From: Firmicutes bacterium UBA3553
Lineage (GTDB): Bacteria; Bacillota; Clostridia; Tissierellales; Sedimentibacteraceae
Reading direction: 5' to 3'
Length of the DNA stretch: 12,625 bases
Assembly: GCA_002381185.1 (NCBI GenBank)
Contig: DFOA01000018.1
Location: 1-12,625, forward strand
A model generated the notes under the pieces. The model was given only the letters and a program-made list of their open reading frames with translations. It made no database searches and had not been told where the DNA came from. This document shows positions 6,993 through 12,625 of this stretch, piece by piece. The translations under genes were made by a program, and so were the position numbers. Positions within the stretch are counted from its first letter, which is position 1; each line of letters opens with the position of its first letter.

Positions 6993-8525
6993 ATGGGACG
7001 AAAAGAAAAAACCATTTTAATTACAATTGTCGCCAATTTAATATTGATTTTACTCCGTTTCTTCTTGGCAAATTTGTCTGGAAGTATCGGTCTACTGGCG
7101 AACGCATGGCATTCCTTTACCGACTTATTTGTCACTAGTGTAGTTTTTGCAGGACTTATGCTAGCACGCTACGGAGCACATAAACTAAAAATAGCAACTA
7201 AAAAAGCCGAGCATTTTCTTGCTATTTTTGTATCAATATTTATTTTCTATATGGGAATAGAAATTCTCTCCGATGCTTTAAGTGGTGAAATTACAGAATT
7301 GAGATATGTTCCTTTCGCAGCTGCAGGTGCATTTGTAGGTGTTGTAATAAATTACTTTATGTCAAGATACAAAATCTATGTTGGTGAACAAACAGGATCA
7401 CACAGCCTAATCGCCGATGGTTATCATTCTAAAATGGATATGTATTGCTCTATTGCCGTATTGGTGGGTATTTTAGGTTCGCTGTTTGGTATGCCAAGCT
7501 TAGATAAAATAGCCGCTATTGTAGCGATGGTTCTATTAATAATAGCCGGTTATGAAATCTTTACCTCCAATCTTCAGGCTTTGCTTCATCCAAATGAAAA
7601 AACAGATGACTCACATCATATACATAACCACGGATTTAAAATCAGCAAAAAAATGTTTGTTCGCATAGGCGGTATTTTAGTTGTAGTCTATTTATTAACA
7701 GGCGTGTATATTGTTCAATGGGACGAAAGCGGCGTTGTCCGACGTTTTGGAAGGGTTGTAAACGCAAATGTATATCCTGGTATTCACTATCGTTTACCAA
7801 CTCCTTTTGAACAGGTAACATTAGTTAAATCAGGCAATATTCAAAAGATTGAAACAGGAGTGCAGGAATTTCTAACCGGTGATACCAATTTAGTAAATAT
7901 CAATATGTCTGTACATTATAAGATAAGTAATGCCGAGAAGTATGTTCTGAACGTGAAAGATACTAAGGCATTACTTCAATCCAGTATAACAACCAGCATT
8001 CGGAAAATTGTCGGAAAAAATAAAATTGATTATATTCTGACCGAGGGTAAGGCCGAAATTGAGCAATATGCAATGTCATTGCTGCAAGACACAATGGATT
8101 TAAACGGAACAGGTATTGAAATTGTCGGTATACAGCTAGTTGAATCCTCTCCTCCGGCAAATGTTATTGCTAGTTTTCAAGACCTAGCTACTGCCCGTCA
8201 GGACAGAAGTATTTATATCAATGAAGCAACTGCTTATCGTAATACAATTATTCCTCAAGCTAAGGCAGAGGCTTATAAAAATATTTCTGAAGCACAAGGA
8301 TACAAGGAAGAAAAGGTTAAAAATGCTGAAGGAGATGCTACTCTCTTCATTTCAAAGCTTAATGCTTATGCTACTTCAAAAGATGTAACAGAATTCAGGC
8401 TATATATGGAATCAATGGAACGTATTTTACCAAATGTTCAAAAGCTTCTGTTAGGCAGCGGTGTCAATATTGACAATGCTGAGCTATGGATTTCAAACAG
8501 TAAAAACAACACACCAAGCAATTAA
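6993..8525 (+). CDS. Fusion: CDF metal transporter core + HflK-type SPFH protein
   Basis: A continuous 510-aa reading frame joins two families. Residues about 1-198 are the six-helix membrane core of a cation diffusion facilitator, a proton-coupled Zn/Cd/Fe-type exporter family. Both metal-site pairs are present: H40xxxD44 in helix 2 and H145xxxD149 in helix 5, the arrangement known from zinc transporters. The usual cytoplasmic C-terminal CDF domain is absent. In its place a His-rich linker (H199, H208, H209, H211, H213) leads to a seventh helix (about 222-242) and a full HflK-like SPFH/band-7 domain (about 243-400) with the coiled C-terminal arm to 488. Topology is consistent: six helices end inside, and helix 7 then places the SPFH domain outside, as in HflK. 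The start has TTAGGAGA 8 nt upstream, 17 nt after the foldase stop. The fusion is internal to the ORF, so it cannot be a start-site artefact. Confidence 0.9.
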   Translation: MGRKEKTILITIVANLILILLRFFLANLSGSIGLLANAWHSFTDLFVTSVVFAGLMLARYGAHKLKIATKKAEHFLAIFVSIFIFYMGIEILSDALSGEITELRYVPFAAAGAFVGVVINYFMSRYKIYVGEQTGSHSLIADGYHSKMDMYCSIAVLVGILGSLFGMPSLDKIAAIVAMVLLIIAGYEIFTSNLQALLHPNEKTDDSHHIHNHGFKISKKMFVRIGGILVVVYLLTGVYIVQWDESGVVRRFGRVVNANVYPGIHYRLPTPFEQVTLVKSGNIQKIETGVQEFLTGDTNLVNINMSVHYKISNAEKYVLNVKDTKALLQSSITTSIRKIVGKNKIDYILTEGKAEIEQYAMSLLQDTMDLNGTGIEIVGIQLVESSPPANVIASFQDLATARQDRSIYINEATAYRNTIIPQAKAEAYKNISEAQGYKEEKVKNAEGDATLFISKLNAYATSKDVTEFRLYMESMERILPNVQKLLLGSGVNIDNAELWISNSKNNTPSN

Positions 8526-8564
8526 AACATACTATTCTATTTATTAAATATTGGAGGTATTTAA

Positions 8565-9461
8565 ATGATATCAAGTAAAAGAAAGCCCAGTAAAAAAATC
8601 ATATTATACGTTTCTCTTACACTTGCTCTTCTTGTTATGACTCTTATGATTTACAAGGTCGATGTAACAGAATATGCAATTGTTACTCAATTCGGCAATC
8701 CAGTATCTATTATTGATAAGCCGGGACTCCGCATCAAGCTTCCTGATCCGATTCAGTCTGTTCAGCGTCTTGATAAACGTGTTCAAGTATATCAAACTAC
8801 TTCCATTGAACTTCTCACACTGGATAAAAAAAGTGTATCCCTGGACTACTATGGAACCTGGAAAATTGTTGACCCAATCTTATATTTAAAGACAGTTAAA
8901 GATCGTATAGGCGCTGAAGCACGAATCATGGACGTCTTTTCTTCCAGCCTTGGTGTACAGTTAGGTAAGTATAATCTTGAACAGCTTGTAAATATAGATG
9001 AAGAAAAGCTGGCATTGGACACTATGCTTAAAGAAACAGTAGATTATGCAAAAGAACGTGCATTTGAATATGGTATTGAGGTTGTTGACACACAGATTCG
9101 AGTTCTAAATTTTCCGGATGCCAATAAACAGAGTGTTTATGACCGTATGAGCGCAGAACGTGAACAGATGGCACAGAAATATCGTTCTGAGGGTAGCGAG
9201 GAGGCTGCAAAAATTCGTGCTGACGCTGAGAAAGAGCAGCAACTGATTTTGGCCGAGGCATATAAGCAAACACAGCAGATTAAAGGTGAAGGGGATGCTG
9301 AAGCAATCCGAATCTATGGTGAAGCTTTCCAAAAAGATCCTAACTTCTATGAATTTATTCGTACGCTTGAGACTTACGAAAAAACAATTGACGGAAATAC
9401 TACATTAATTCTGCCATCTACTGCCGAGATATTAAAATATTTAAGCGGAGCAAAAAATTAG
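8565..9461 (+). CDS. hflC: HflC-type SPFH membrane protein
   Basis: A 298-aa protein, normal for HflC, which with HflK forms large ring- or cage-like membrane assemblies known to surround and restrain FtsH protease. One N-terminal membrane helix (about 12-30) after a basic tail is followed by the SPFH domain (about 31-190), including VDVTEYAIVTQFGNPV. The helical arm carries hallmark HflC segments: NFPDANKQSVYDRM (about 182-195), the RSEGSEEAAKIRADAEKEQ region, KGEGDAEA (about 240-247) and a FYEFIRTLETYEK stretch. Translation is supported by TGGAGGT 6 nt before the ATG. It lies between two HflK-type genes, 39 nt after the first and 22 nt before the second, so the three were probably made to assemble together. 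No FtsH gene is in the window. Confidence 0.93.
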   Translation: MISSKRKPSKKIILYVSLTLALLVMTLMIYKVDVTEYAIVTQFGNPVSIIDKPGLRIKLPDPIQSVQRLDKRVQVYQTTSIELLTLDKKSVSLDYYGTWKIVDPILYLKTVKDRIGAEARIMDVFSSSLGVQLGKYNLEQLVNIDEEKLALDTMLKETVDYAKERAFEYGIEVVDTQIRVLNFPDANKQSVYDRMSAEREQMAQKYRSEGSEEAAKIRADAEKEQQLILAEAYKQTQQIKGEGDAEAIRIYGEAFQKDPNFYEFIRTLETYEKTIDGNTTLILPSTAEILKYLSGAKN

Positions 9462-9483
9462 TTATGCGAGCGGAGGATTCTCA

Positions 9484-10626
9484 ATGGATAACAATTCTAA
9501 AAACCCCCTTACTCCAAAAAGGAATAGGGAAAATATAATAAAAAAATTAGTTAGAGTTTTAAAACTTTTTTCTTCAAAATGCCGTTTATTATTTATAATT
9601 TTAAGGCAGAATCATTCTTTTAGAGATGGAACAACTTTTAATGATTTGAAAAATGCTTTTAAGCATATCAATCCTAAAAAAGCATTCCTTTTGCTTACTG
9701 TAGGCGTTATTGGAATCTACTTACTTACAGGTATTTATATTGTCAATCCCGGTGAGCAAGCTATAATCCGAAGATTTGGGGTTGTTCAGAGCATTCCGGT
9801 CAGCGAAGGACTGCATTACCGTTTTCCCTCTCCGATCGATCAGGTACAGAAAGTCAATGTGTCTGAAGTTCGACGCGCCGATATTGGCATGATACTACCC
9901 GAACATGTACATCAGCCTGGGGACATGCCCCAAGCGATTCAACTGTTAACCGGAGATGAAAATATTATTACCTCACAGGCGATTGTACATTATAAGGTTA
10001 GTGATGCGGCAAAATTCTTGTACAATGTTAACGGTAACAGTGAACAACTGGTGAGATATAGCGTTGAAGCATCATTAGTACAGTTTATGGCAAATATTAG
10101 TGTTGATGATATACTTGGAACAGAAAAGGTAGAAGCACAAAACTTTATTTTAAAGCTAGCGCAAGATACACTGAATCGCTATGATGCGGGAATACAGATT
10201 ACAGCTTTCAATATTCAAGCCATAGTTCCTCCAGATCCGGTGTCATCAGCATTTCTAGACGTCACTACAGCAAAAGAAGAAAAGGAAACATCCATAAATG
10301 AGGCAAACGGATATTATAACAGTCTGATTCCTCAAGCACGTGCTAAAGCAAATAAAATGATTTCTGATGCTGAAGCGTATAAGGCGAATCAACTGGCTAA
10401 GGCAACAGGTGATACCGAGAAATTCCTCAGCATGCTGACAGAATACAAGAAAAATTCTGATATTTATACTGAAGACACAACAAAGTACCGTTTATTGCTT
10501 GAAACACTTGAAAAAATTCTTCCTACAGTTAAGCTGTATATTGTTGATTCTTCTGATGGAAACGTAGATGTAAAACTATTTGATCCAAGCATTACTAATG
10601 GTGTAACAGTGTCACCAAACAACTAG
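9484..10626 (+). CDS. hflK: Second HflK-type SPFH protein with N-terminal extension
   Basis: A 380-aa HflK-like subunit paralogous to the SPFH half of the CDF fusion. The two share the helix ending IYLLTGIYIV / VYLLTGVYIV, the RRFG segment and the same helical arm. Residues 1-64 are a basic cytoplasmic tail, the helix is about 66-87 and the SPFH domain about 88-260. The long arm includes an ISDAEAYKANQLAKATGD stretch. Compared with its paralogue it has an extra stretch (about 135-152) containing EHVHQPGDMPQ, and its N-terminal tail replaces the whole CDF core. The start is supported by CGGAGGA 7 nt upstream. It is the last gene of the operon; tandem hairpins follow about 150-220 nt downstream. 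It would be the ordinary HflK partner of HflC, with the fusion as a specialised subunit; that division of labour is inference. Confidence 0.9.
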   Translation: MDNNSKNPLTPKRNRENIIKKLVRVLKLFSSKCRLLFIILRQNHSFRDGTTFNDLKNAFKHINPKKAFLLLTVGVIGIYLLTGIYIVNPGEQAIIRRFGVVQSIPVSEGLHYRFPSPIDQVQKVNVSEVRRADIGMILPEHVHQPGDMPQAIQLLTGDENIITSQAIVHYKVSDAAKFLYNVNGNSEQLVRYSVEASLVQFMANISVDDILGTEKVEAQNFILKLAQDTLNRYDAGIQITAFNIQAIVPPDPVSSAFLDVTTAKEEKETSINEANGYYNSLIPQARAKANKMISDAEAYKANQLAKATGDTEKFLSMLTEYKKNSDIYTEDTTKYRLLLETLEKILPTVKLYIVDSSDGNVDVKLFDPSITNGVTVSPNN

Positions 10627-10778
10627 TAAAGCTGCAATAGTATCGATTGCGATCTTCGTTACAATCCTAAGAACCTTATTTATATAATCATATACAAAGG
10701 AAAAACAGCAAAAAATACTAAAGATATAGCTACCATCAGATAAATGGAGCATAAGGGAGCAAAACTAATAATTGAATT

Positions 10779-10807
10779 TGTTTGTTTATCACTGTAATAA
10801 GCAAACA
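10779..10807 (+). terminator. First of two tandem hairpins after the HflKC operon
   Basis: TGTTTGTTTA (10779-10788) pairs with TAAGCAAACA (10798-10807) over 10 bp, including one G-T pair, with a 9-nt loop. The stem is AT-rich and followed only by GTTTCTCC, so alone it is a weak terminator. It may act with the hairpin just downstream. Confidence 0.4.
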
Positions 10808-10817
10808 GTTTCTCCTT

Positions 10818-10846
10818 AACCAGAACTGTCTATGCGTTCTGGTTTT
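10818..10846 (+). terminator. Intrinsic terminator of the foldase/HflKC operon
   Basis: A perfect 9-bp stem AACCAGAAC (10818-10826) and GTTCTGGTT (10836-10844) has a 9-nt loop and runs into TTTTAT. It lies about 190 nt past the last HflK stop. It is the best terminator-like structure on the + strand between the operon and the next promoter. Confidence 0.72.
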
Positions 10847-10986
10847 ATAATGTGCGAGAAGTTAGATGATAAGTGATTGAAGTCTTGTAATATCTCACCA
10901 AAAAACTTTCAATAAAACCATCTGACTTCTCCTGGTATAATAGCCGGAAGTAATTTAAAGCATATTATTATTTGATAAAATTATAT

Positions 10987-11015
10987 TTGACATCGATATT
11001 GCAAATACATATAAT
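10987..11015 (+). promoter_or_regulatory. Consensus vegetative promoter of the decayed metal operon
   Basis: TTGACA (10987-10992) and TATAAT (11010-11015) are separated by exactly 17 bp, a perfect sigma-70/sigma-A type match. The predicted transcription start falls inside the large palindrome immediately downstream, so the promoter would be repressible. It points at the arsR/ATPase relic and, beyond it, at the intact rseC-like gene; I see no strong terminator in between. Confidence 0.8.
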
Positions 11016-11048
11016 ATAGTTGAATGATGTTTCAATCATTCAACTATA
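11015..11048. promoter_or_regulatory. 14-bp perfect palindrome, probable ArsR/SmtB-type operator
   Basis: TATAGTTGAATGAT (11015-11028) and ATCATTCAACTATA (11035-11048) are perfect inverted repeats around a 6-nt centre. They start at the last base of the -10 box and end just before the ribosome site. The TTGAA/TTCAA half-sites within AT-rich arms resemble operators of ArsR/SmtB metal sensors. The downstream relic looks like the remains of just such an arsR-ATPase operon. Because it is a strong hairpin it could also affect mRNA, but the position fits an operator best. The regulator assignment is inference. Confidence 0.65.
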
Positions 11049-11059
11049 GAGGTATTCTA

Positions 11060-11245
11060 ATGTGTGATTATGAACCTGATATTGACCGATGAGAATGTAC
11101 TGCAATACATGAAGAGGTTTACCCTGAATACGCAGCGGTTATGCTTTTCTATCATTTTAGCTAGACCTTTCATGGACTTGAGGTCAGCAGTTCACGAAAA
11201 TCTATTTCAGCACTTATGGATATTCGACCTGATTTTGCAAATATG
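11060..11245 (+). pseudogene. Relic of an arsR-type regulator joined to a fragment of a P1B metal ATPase
   Basis: From an ATG at 11060 with an AGAGG ribosome site, one frame runs through two in-frame stops (TGA 11090, TAG 11162). Its first part, including ECTAIHEEV (11093-11119), resembles the N-terminus of clostridial ArsR/SmtB/CadC-type sensors. It then passes directly into ATPase sequence: YPEYAAVMLFY (11120-11152) and, after the second stop, SRKSISALMDIRPDFAN (11192-11242). The latter is the well-conserved stretch between the first membrane helices and the actuator domain of Zn/Cd P1B pumps. The rest of the sensor and nearly all of the pump are missing, and similarity stops near 11245. 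This looks like an arsR-cadA operon collapsed by an internal deletion and point mutations. The ATPase part is convincing; the sensor part is tentative. Confidence 0.7.
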
Positions 11246-11355
11246 TATATATTCCTTTTAAAAGGGGGCTGTTTCATAATAGAAAAAATCTAAGCGCACC
11301 GATCTATGCTATTAAAAAACAATTAATTGAGCTCGGCATAGAAGCTACCGAGTAG
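11233..11355 (+). pseudogene. Possible tail of an unidentified gene upstream of rseC
   Basis: A frame different from the ATPase relic is open from 11233 to a double stop TAG TAA (11353-11358). It ends in SAPIYAIKKQLIELGIEATE, which has the composition of a real protein C-terminus. It stops 18 nt before the rseC start codon, with the rseC ribosome site right after the stops, as expected for the upstream gene of an operon. There is no start codon with a ribosome site, so the 5' part appears lost. A GGGGGCTGTTTCATAAT stretch near 11263-11280 may mark the junction. I do not recognise the family, and chance is possible. Confidence 0.3.
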
Positions 11356-11373
11356 TAAGAAAGGGAGAATATA

Positions 11374-11787
11374 ATGAATCAAGTTGGTAAGATAGAGCAA
11401 ATTAACGGAGCTAAAGCGATTGTATCGGTTAAAAGAGTGTCTGCATGCGGTGATAGCTGCAACAACTGCGGAGGATCCTGCACTCAAAATAGTATAAGAA
11501 TTGAAACAGATGTAACAGGAGATTATAAAGTAGGTGATTATGTTGAAATAACAACCGGAAGTGAAACAATGCTGAAACATGTATTAGTTTTATTCGGTGT
11601 GCCGCTTTTGATTATGTTGATTGTAATTGTTACGATTCAACTTGTATCTGACAGTCCTAGAAAGGATATAATTTCAGGAATTTCTTCAGTACTGTCTTTG
11701 GCAGTTTCATCTTTTATATTGAAAGCATATGATAAAAAGGAAATGAAAAAAAATGCTCTCAAATTCACCACAGGTAAAAAACTATAA
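11374..11787 (+). CDS. RseC/MucC-family membrane protein (SoxR-reducing system type)
   Basis: A 137-aa membrane protein of the RseC family, whose members modulate envelope stress signalling in E. coli and occur with Rnf/SoxR-reducing complexes; the role in Gram-positive anaerobes is unclear. The N-terminal part is cytoplasmic, with a four-cysteine motif CGDSCNNCGGSC (C25, C29, C32, C36) typical of the family and suited to an Fe-S cluster or metal. Two membrane helices follow (about 67-90 and 98-117) and a basic tail. Length and order are normal for the family. The start is supported by AAGGGAGA about 6 nt upstream. It is intact although it lies between gene fragments. The nearest good promoter upstream is the repressible one at 10987-11015. 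Confidence 0.88.
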   Translation: MNQVGKIEQINGAKAIVSVKRVSACGDSCNNCGGSCTQNSIRIETDVTGDYKVGDYVEITTGSETMLKHVLVLFGVPLLIMLIVIVTIQLVSDSPRKDIISGISSVLSLAVSSFILKAYDKKEMKKNALKFTTGKKL

Positions 11788-11796
11788 AGGGTATAC

Positions 11797-11960
11797 ATGA
11801 ATATATAAATTCAAGAAAGAAATCAGGGCCTCTCGCACAGCGTATGAGGCCTAATACGCTTTATGATTTTATAAACCAGAATTATATTGTAGGAGAGGGA
11901 AAGATACTGAATAGCATCGCTTCACGGATAAAAAGACAAGCAAATATCAAAACCACATAG
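11797..11960 (+). pseudogene. N-terminal fragment of rarA/mgsA (replication-associated AAA+ ATPase)
   Basis: A frame open across this stretch reads PLAQRMRPNTLYDFI (11829-11873) then NYIVGEGKIL (about 11880-11909), closely matching the conserved N-terminus of RarA/MgsA. That protein usually begins with a PLAxRMRPxTLDEFVGQ-like segment followed by a GEGKLL-like one. It ends at TAG 11958, before the Walker A region. The last residues, IKTT followed by a stop and LKK, could be a scrambled trace of Walker A GKTTLA, which is speculative. The frame has no usable start: the ATG at 11797 is out of frame and stops after three codons, which suggests a small deletion near the start. The functional copy, if any, is elsewhere. 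It lies 9 nt after the rseC-like stop. Confidence 0.65.
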
Positions 11961-11986
11961 CTTAAGAAAATTCTGATTATTTCCTT

Positions 11987-12004
11987 ATGTATATACGTAT
12001 ACAT
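11987..12004. promoter_or_regulatory. Palindrome ATGTATA-TACG-TATACAT
   Basis: A perfect 7-bp inverted repeat with a 4-nt centre, overlapping the fully symmetric TATACGTATA (11992-12001). It lies between the rarA fragment and the convergent VWA gene. It could be an orphan operator left by lost genes or part of a weak bidirectional terminator. No regulator can be assigned. Confidence 0.3.
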
Positions 12005-12085
12005 TACCACTTTAGTTTCCGGAACTATAGCATTTCATATTTTATCAAAAATATTTTGCATATCATTCATAATAATATATACATA

Positions 12086-12625
12086 TTAAAGGTTACTTAA
12101 TACATTCTGCATCAAGACTCCCACAGTATCAGCAAATCTCTCGGGTGATTTGATGCAGGCAAGATTATGTCCATATATTTTTACAGCATCGGCAACACCT
12201 TCATCCTTTCCCGTGAAAACGGCAAGAATAGAAATTCCATCTTTACGTCCTTTTCTCACCTCTTGAGCAGTATCATTTACGCCGATATCACCTGCATACT
12301 CATGATGAACTGAAATAAACCCGCCGGTGGAGATGCTCTTCATATCATTCGGTTTGCCATCGGAAAGAATGATAAGTATCTTATTTTCATAATGAGACCT
12401 CTTCATCATTTGTATCGAGGTACGTATTGCCAATCCGTCTCTGTTAAACCCCGCGGCACTATAATTGAATATATTATTATTCTTATTTACTTCATCATAT
12501 TCACGGAAGATATTAATAATAGTATAATCCCTCATATTGCAATAAGAATACACCCTCACTGGAATATGGCAGCGAGTCAGGCTCTCAGCTATGATATATC
12601 CTTCAGTAGCTACTATTTCTTGGCG
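12086..12625 (-). CDS. NorD/CobT-like VWA-domain protein, C-terminal part (5' end outside window)
   Basis: The frame is open to the right edge. The GTG at 12559 is internal, because family-like sequence continues upstream of it (EGYIIAESLTRCHIPVRV). The visible 179 residues are the second half of a von Willebrand A domain. They include NRDGLAIR and ILSDGKPND, hallmarks of the NorD/CobT group, and the end LMQNVLSNL. The DxSxS part of the metal-ion adhesion site is outside the window. Proteins of this group work with MoxR/CbbQ-type AAA+ ATPases to insert metals into or activate enzymes such as nitric oxide reductase or cobaltochelatase. The actual substrate cannot be told here. It is convergent with the rseC region. 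Confidence 0.82.
   Translation of the reverse strand, partial: RQEIVATEGYIIAESLTRCHIPVRVYSYCNMRDYTIINIFREYDEVNKNNNIFNYSAAGFNRDGLAIRTSIQMMKRSHYENKILIILSDGKPNDMKSISTGGFISVHHEYAGDIGVNDTAQEVRKGRKDGISILAVFTGKDEGVADAVKIYGHNLACIKSPERFADTVGVLMQNVLSNL

Larger units (their letters stand above)
10627..11059. other. Intergenic stretch between the HflKC operon and the decayed zone
   Basis: About 430 bases without a credible gene. It contains two hairpins (10779-10807 and 10818-10844), then about 140 nt with no clear signal, then a strong promoter (10987-11015) and a large palindrome (11015-11048), described separately. Short frames exist, such as a 17-codon ORF at 10744, but they lack ribosome sites and recognisable similarity. 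Confidence 0.6.

Noticed and set aside
10850..10965. Minus-strand open frame of about 38 codons (SDGFIESFLVRYY and onward)
   Set aside because: No start with a ribosome site and no recognised family; its length is within chance for AT-rich intergenic DNA.
11064..11261. A 65-codon + strand ORF in the decayed zone
   Set aside because: It is in a different frame from the recognisable ATPase and ArsR-like segments, has no family resemblance and begins within the relic, so it is a chance frame.
11827..11851. GGCCTC...GAGGCC hairpin as terminator of the rseC-like gene
   Set aside because: It lies inside the rarA-like reading frame, has mispairs near the loop and no T run directly after it.
11961..12084. 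Hydrophobic + strand frame (KKILIISLCIYVY and onward) after the rarA fragment
   Set aside because: It lacks an ATG and a ribosome site, and AT-rich DNA readily gives hydrophobic codons; it may be a relic but cannot be supported.
12100..12559. GTG at 12559 as the true start of the VWA protein
   Set aside because: The frame stays open to the window edge and the residues encoded upstream continue the VWA domain, so the gene is cut by the window.

Overview
The window is AT-rich, has strong Shine-Dalgarno sites and no outer-membrane genes. Its gene set (P1B metal ATPase, OmpR-type two-component system, LysM/G5/M23 peptidase, RseC-like protein, NorD/CobT-like VWA protein) suggests a low-GC Gram-positive anaerobe, most likely a member of the Clostridia. 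This is inference from style and content; the species cannot be named from the sequence.

Layout. (1) 1-2942, + strand: the C-terminal third of a Zn/Cd-type P1B ATPase, a hairpin terminator, an OmpR-family response regulator, its overlapping histidine kinase, and a possible 39-residue membrane micro-protein. (2) 2988-4453, - strand: a membrane-anchored M23 peptidase with LysM and G5-like regions. It is preceded by a 15-codon leader ORF whose stop overlaps the TTG start. (3) 4454-4704: a divergent control region with two palindromes and an 11-bp direct repeat. (4) 4705-10626, + strand: a tight four-gene operon encoding a PpiD/PrsA-like foldase, a fusion of a cation diffusion facilitator (CDF) transporter with an HflK-type SPFH protein, an HflC, and a second HflK. 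Tandem hairpins near 10.8 kb end it. (5) 11.0-12.0 kb: a decayed zone. It holds a near-perfect promoter with a long palindromic operator, the wreck of an arsR/P-type ATPase operon, an unidentified gene tail, an intact rseC-like gene and a fragment of rarA. (6) 12086 to the right edge, - strand: the C-terminal VWA domain of a NorD/CobT-like protein.

How it may work together. The central operon looks like an envelope quality-control unit. The foldase is anchored in the membrane with parvulin domains outside, as in PpiD. HflK and HflC form large membrane rings, classically around FtsH. Here one HflK subunit carries a complete six-helix metal-transporter core with an intact HxxxD/HxxxD metal site and a His-rich linker, so a metal carrier would be physically built into the ring. 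The foldase also has a Cys/His cluster outside the membrane. Metal themes recur at both flanks (the live P1B ATPase and the relic arsR-ATPase). The CDF-HflK fusion within a K-C-K cluster is the most unusual thing in the window. No FtsH gene is present in the window.
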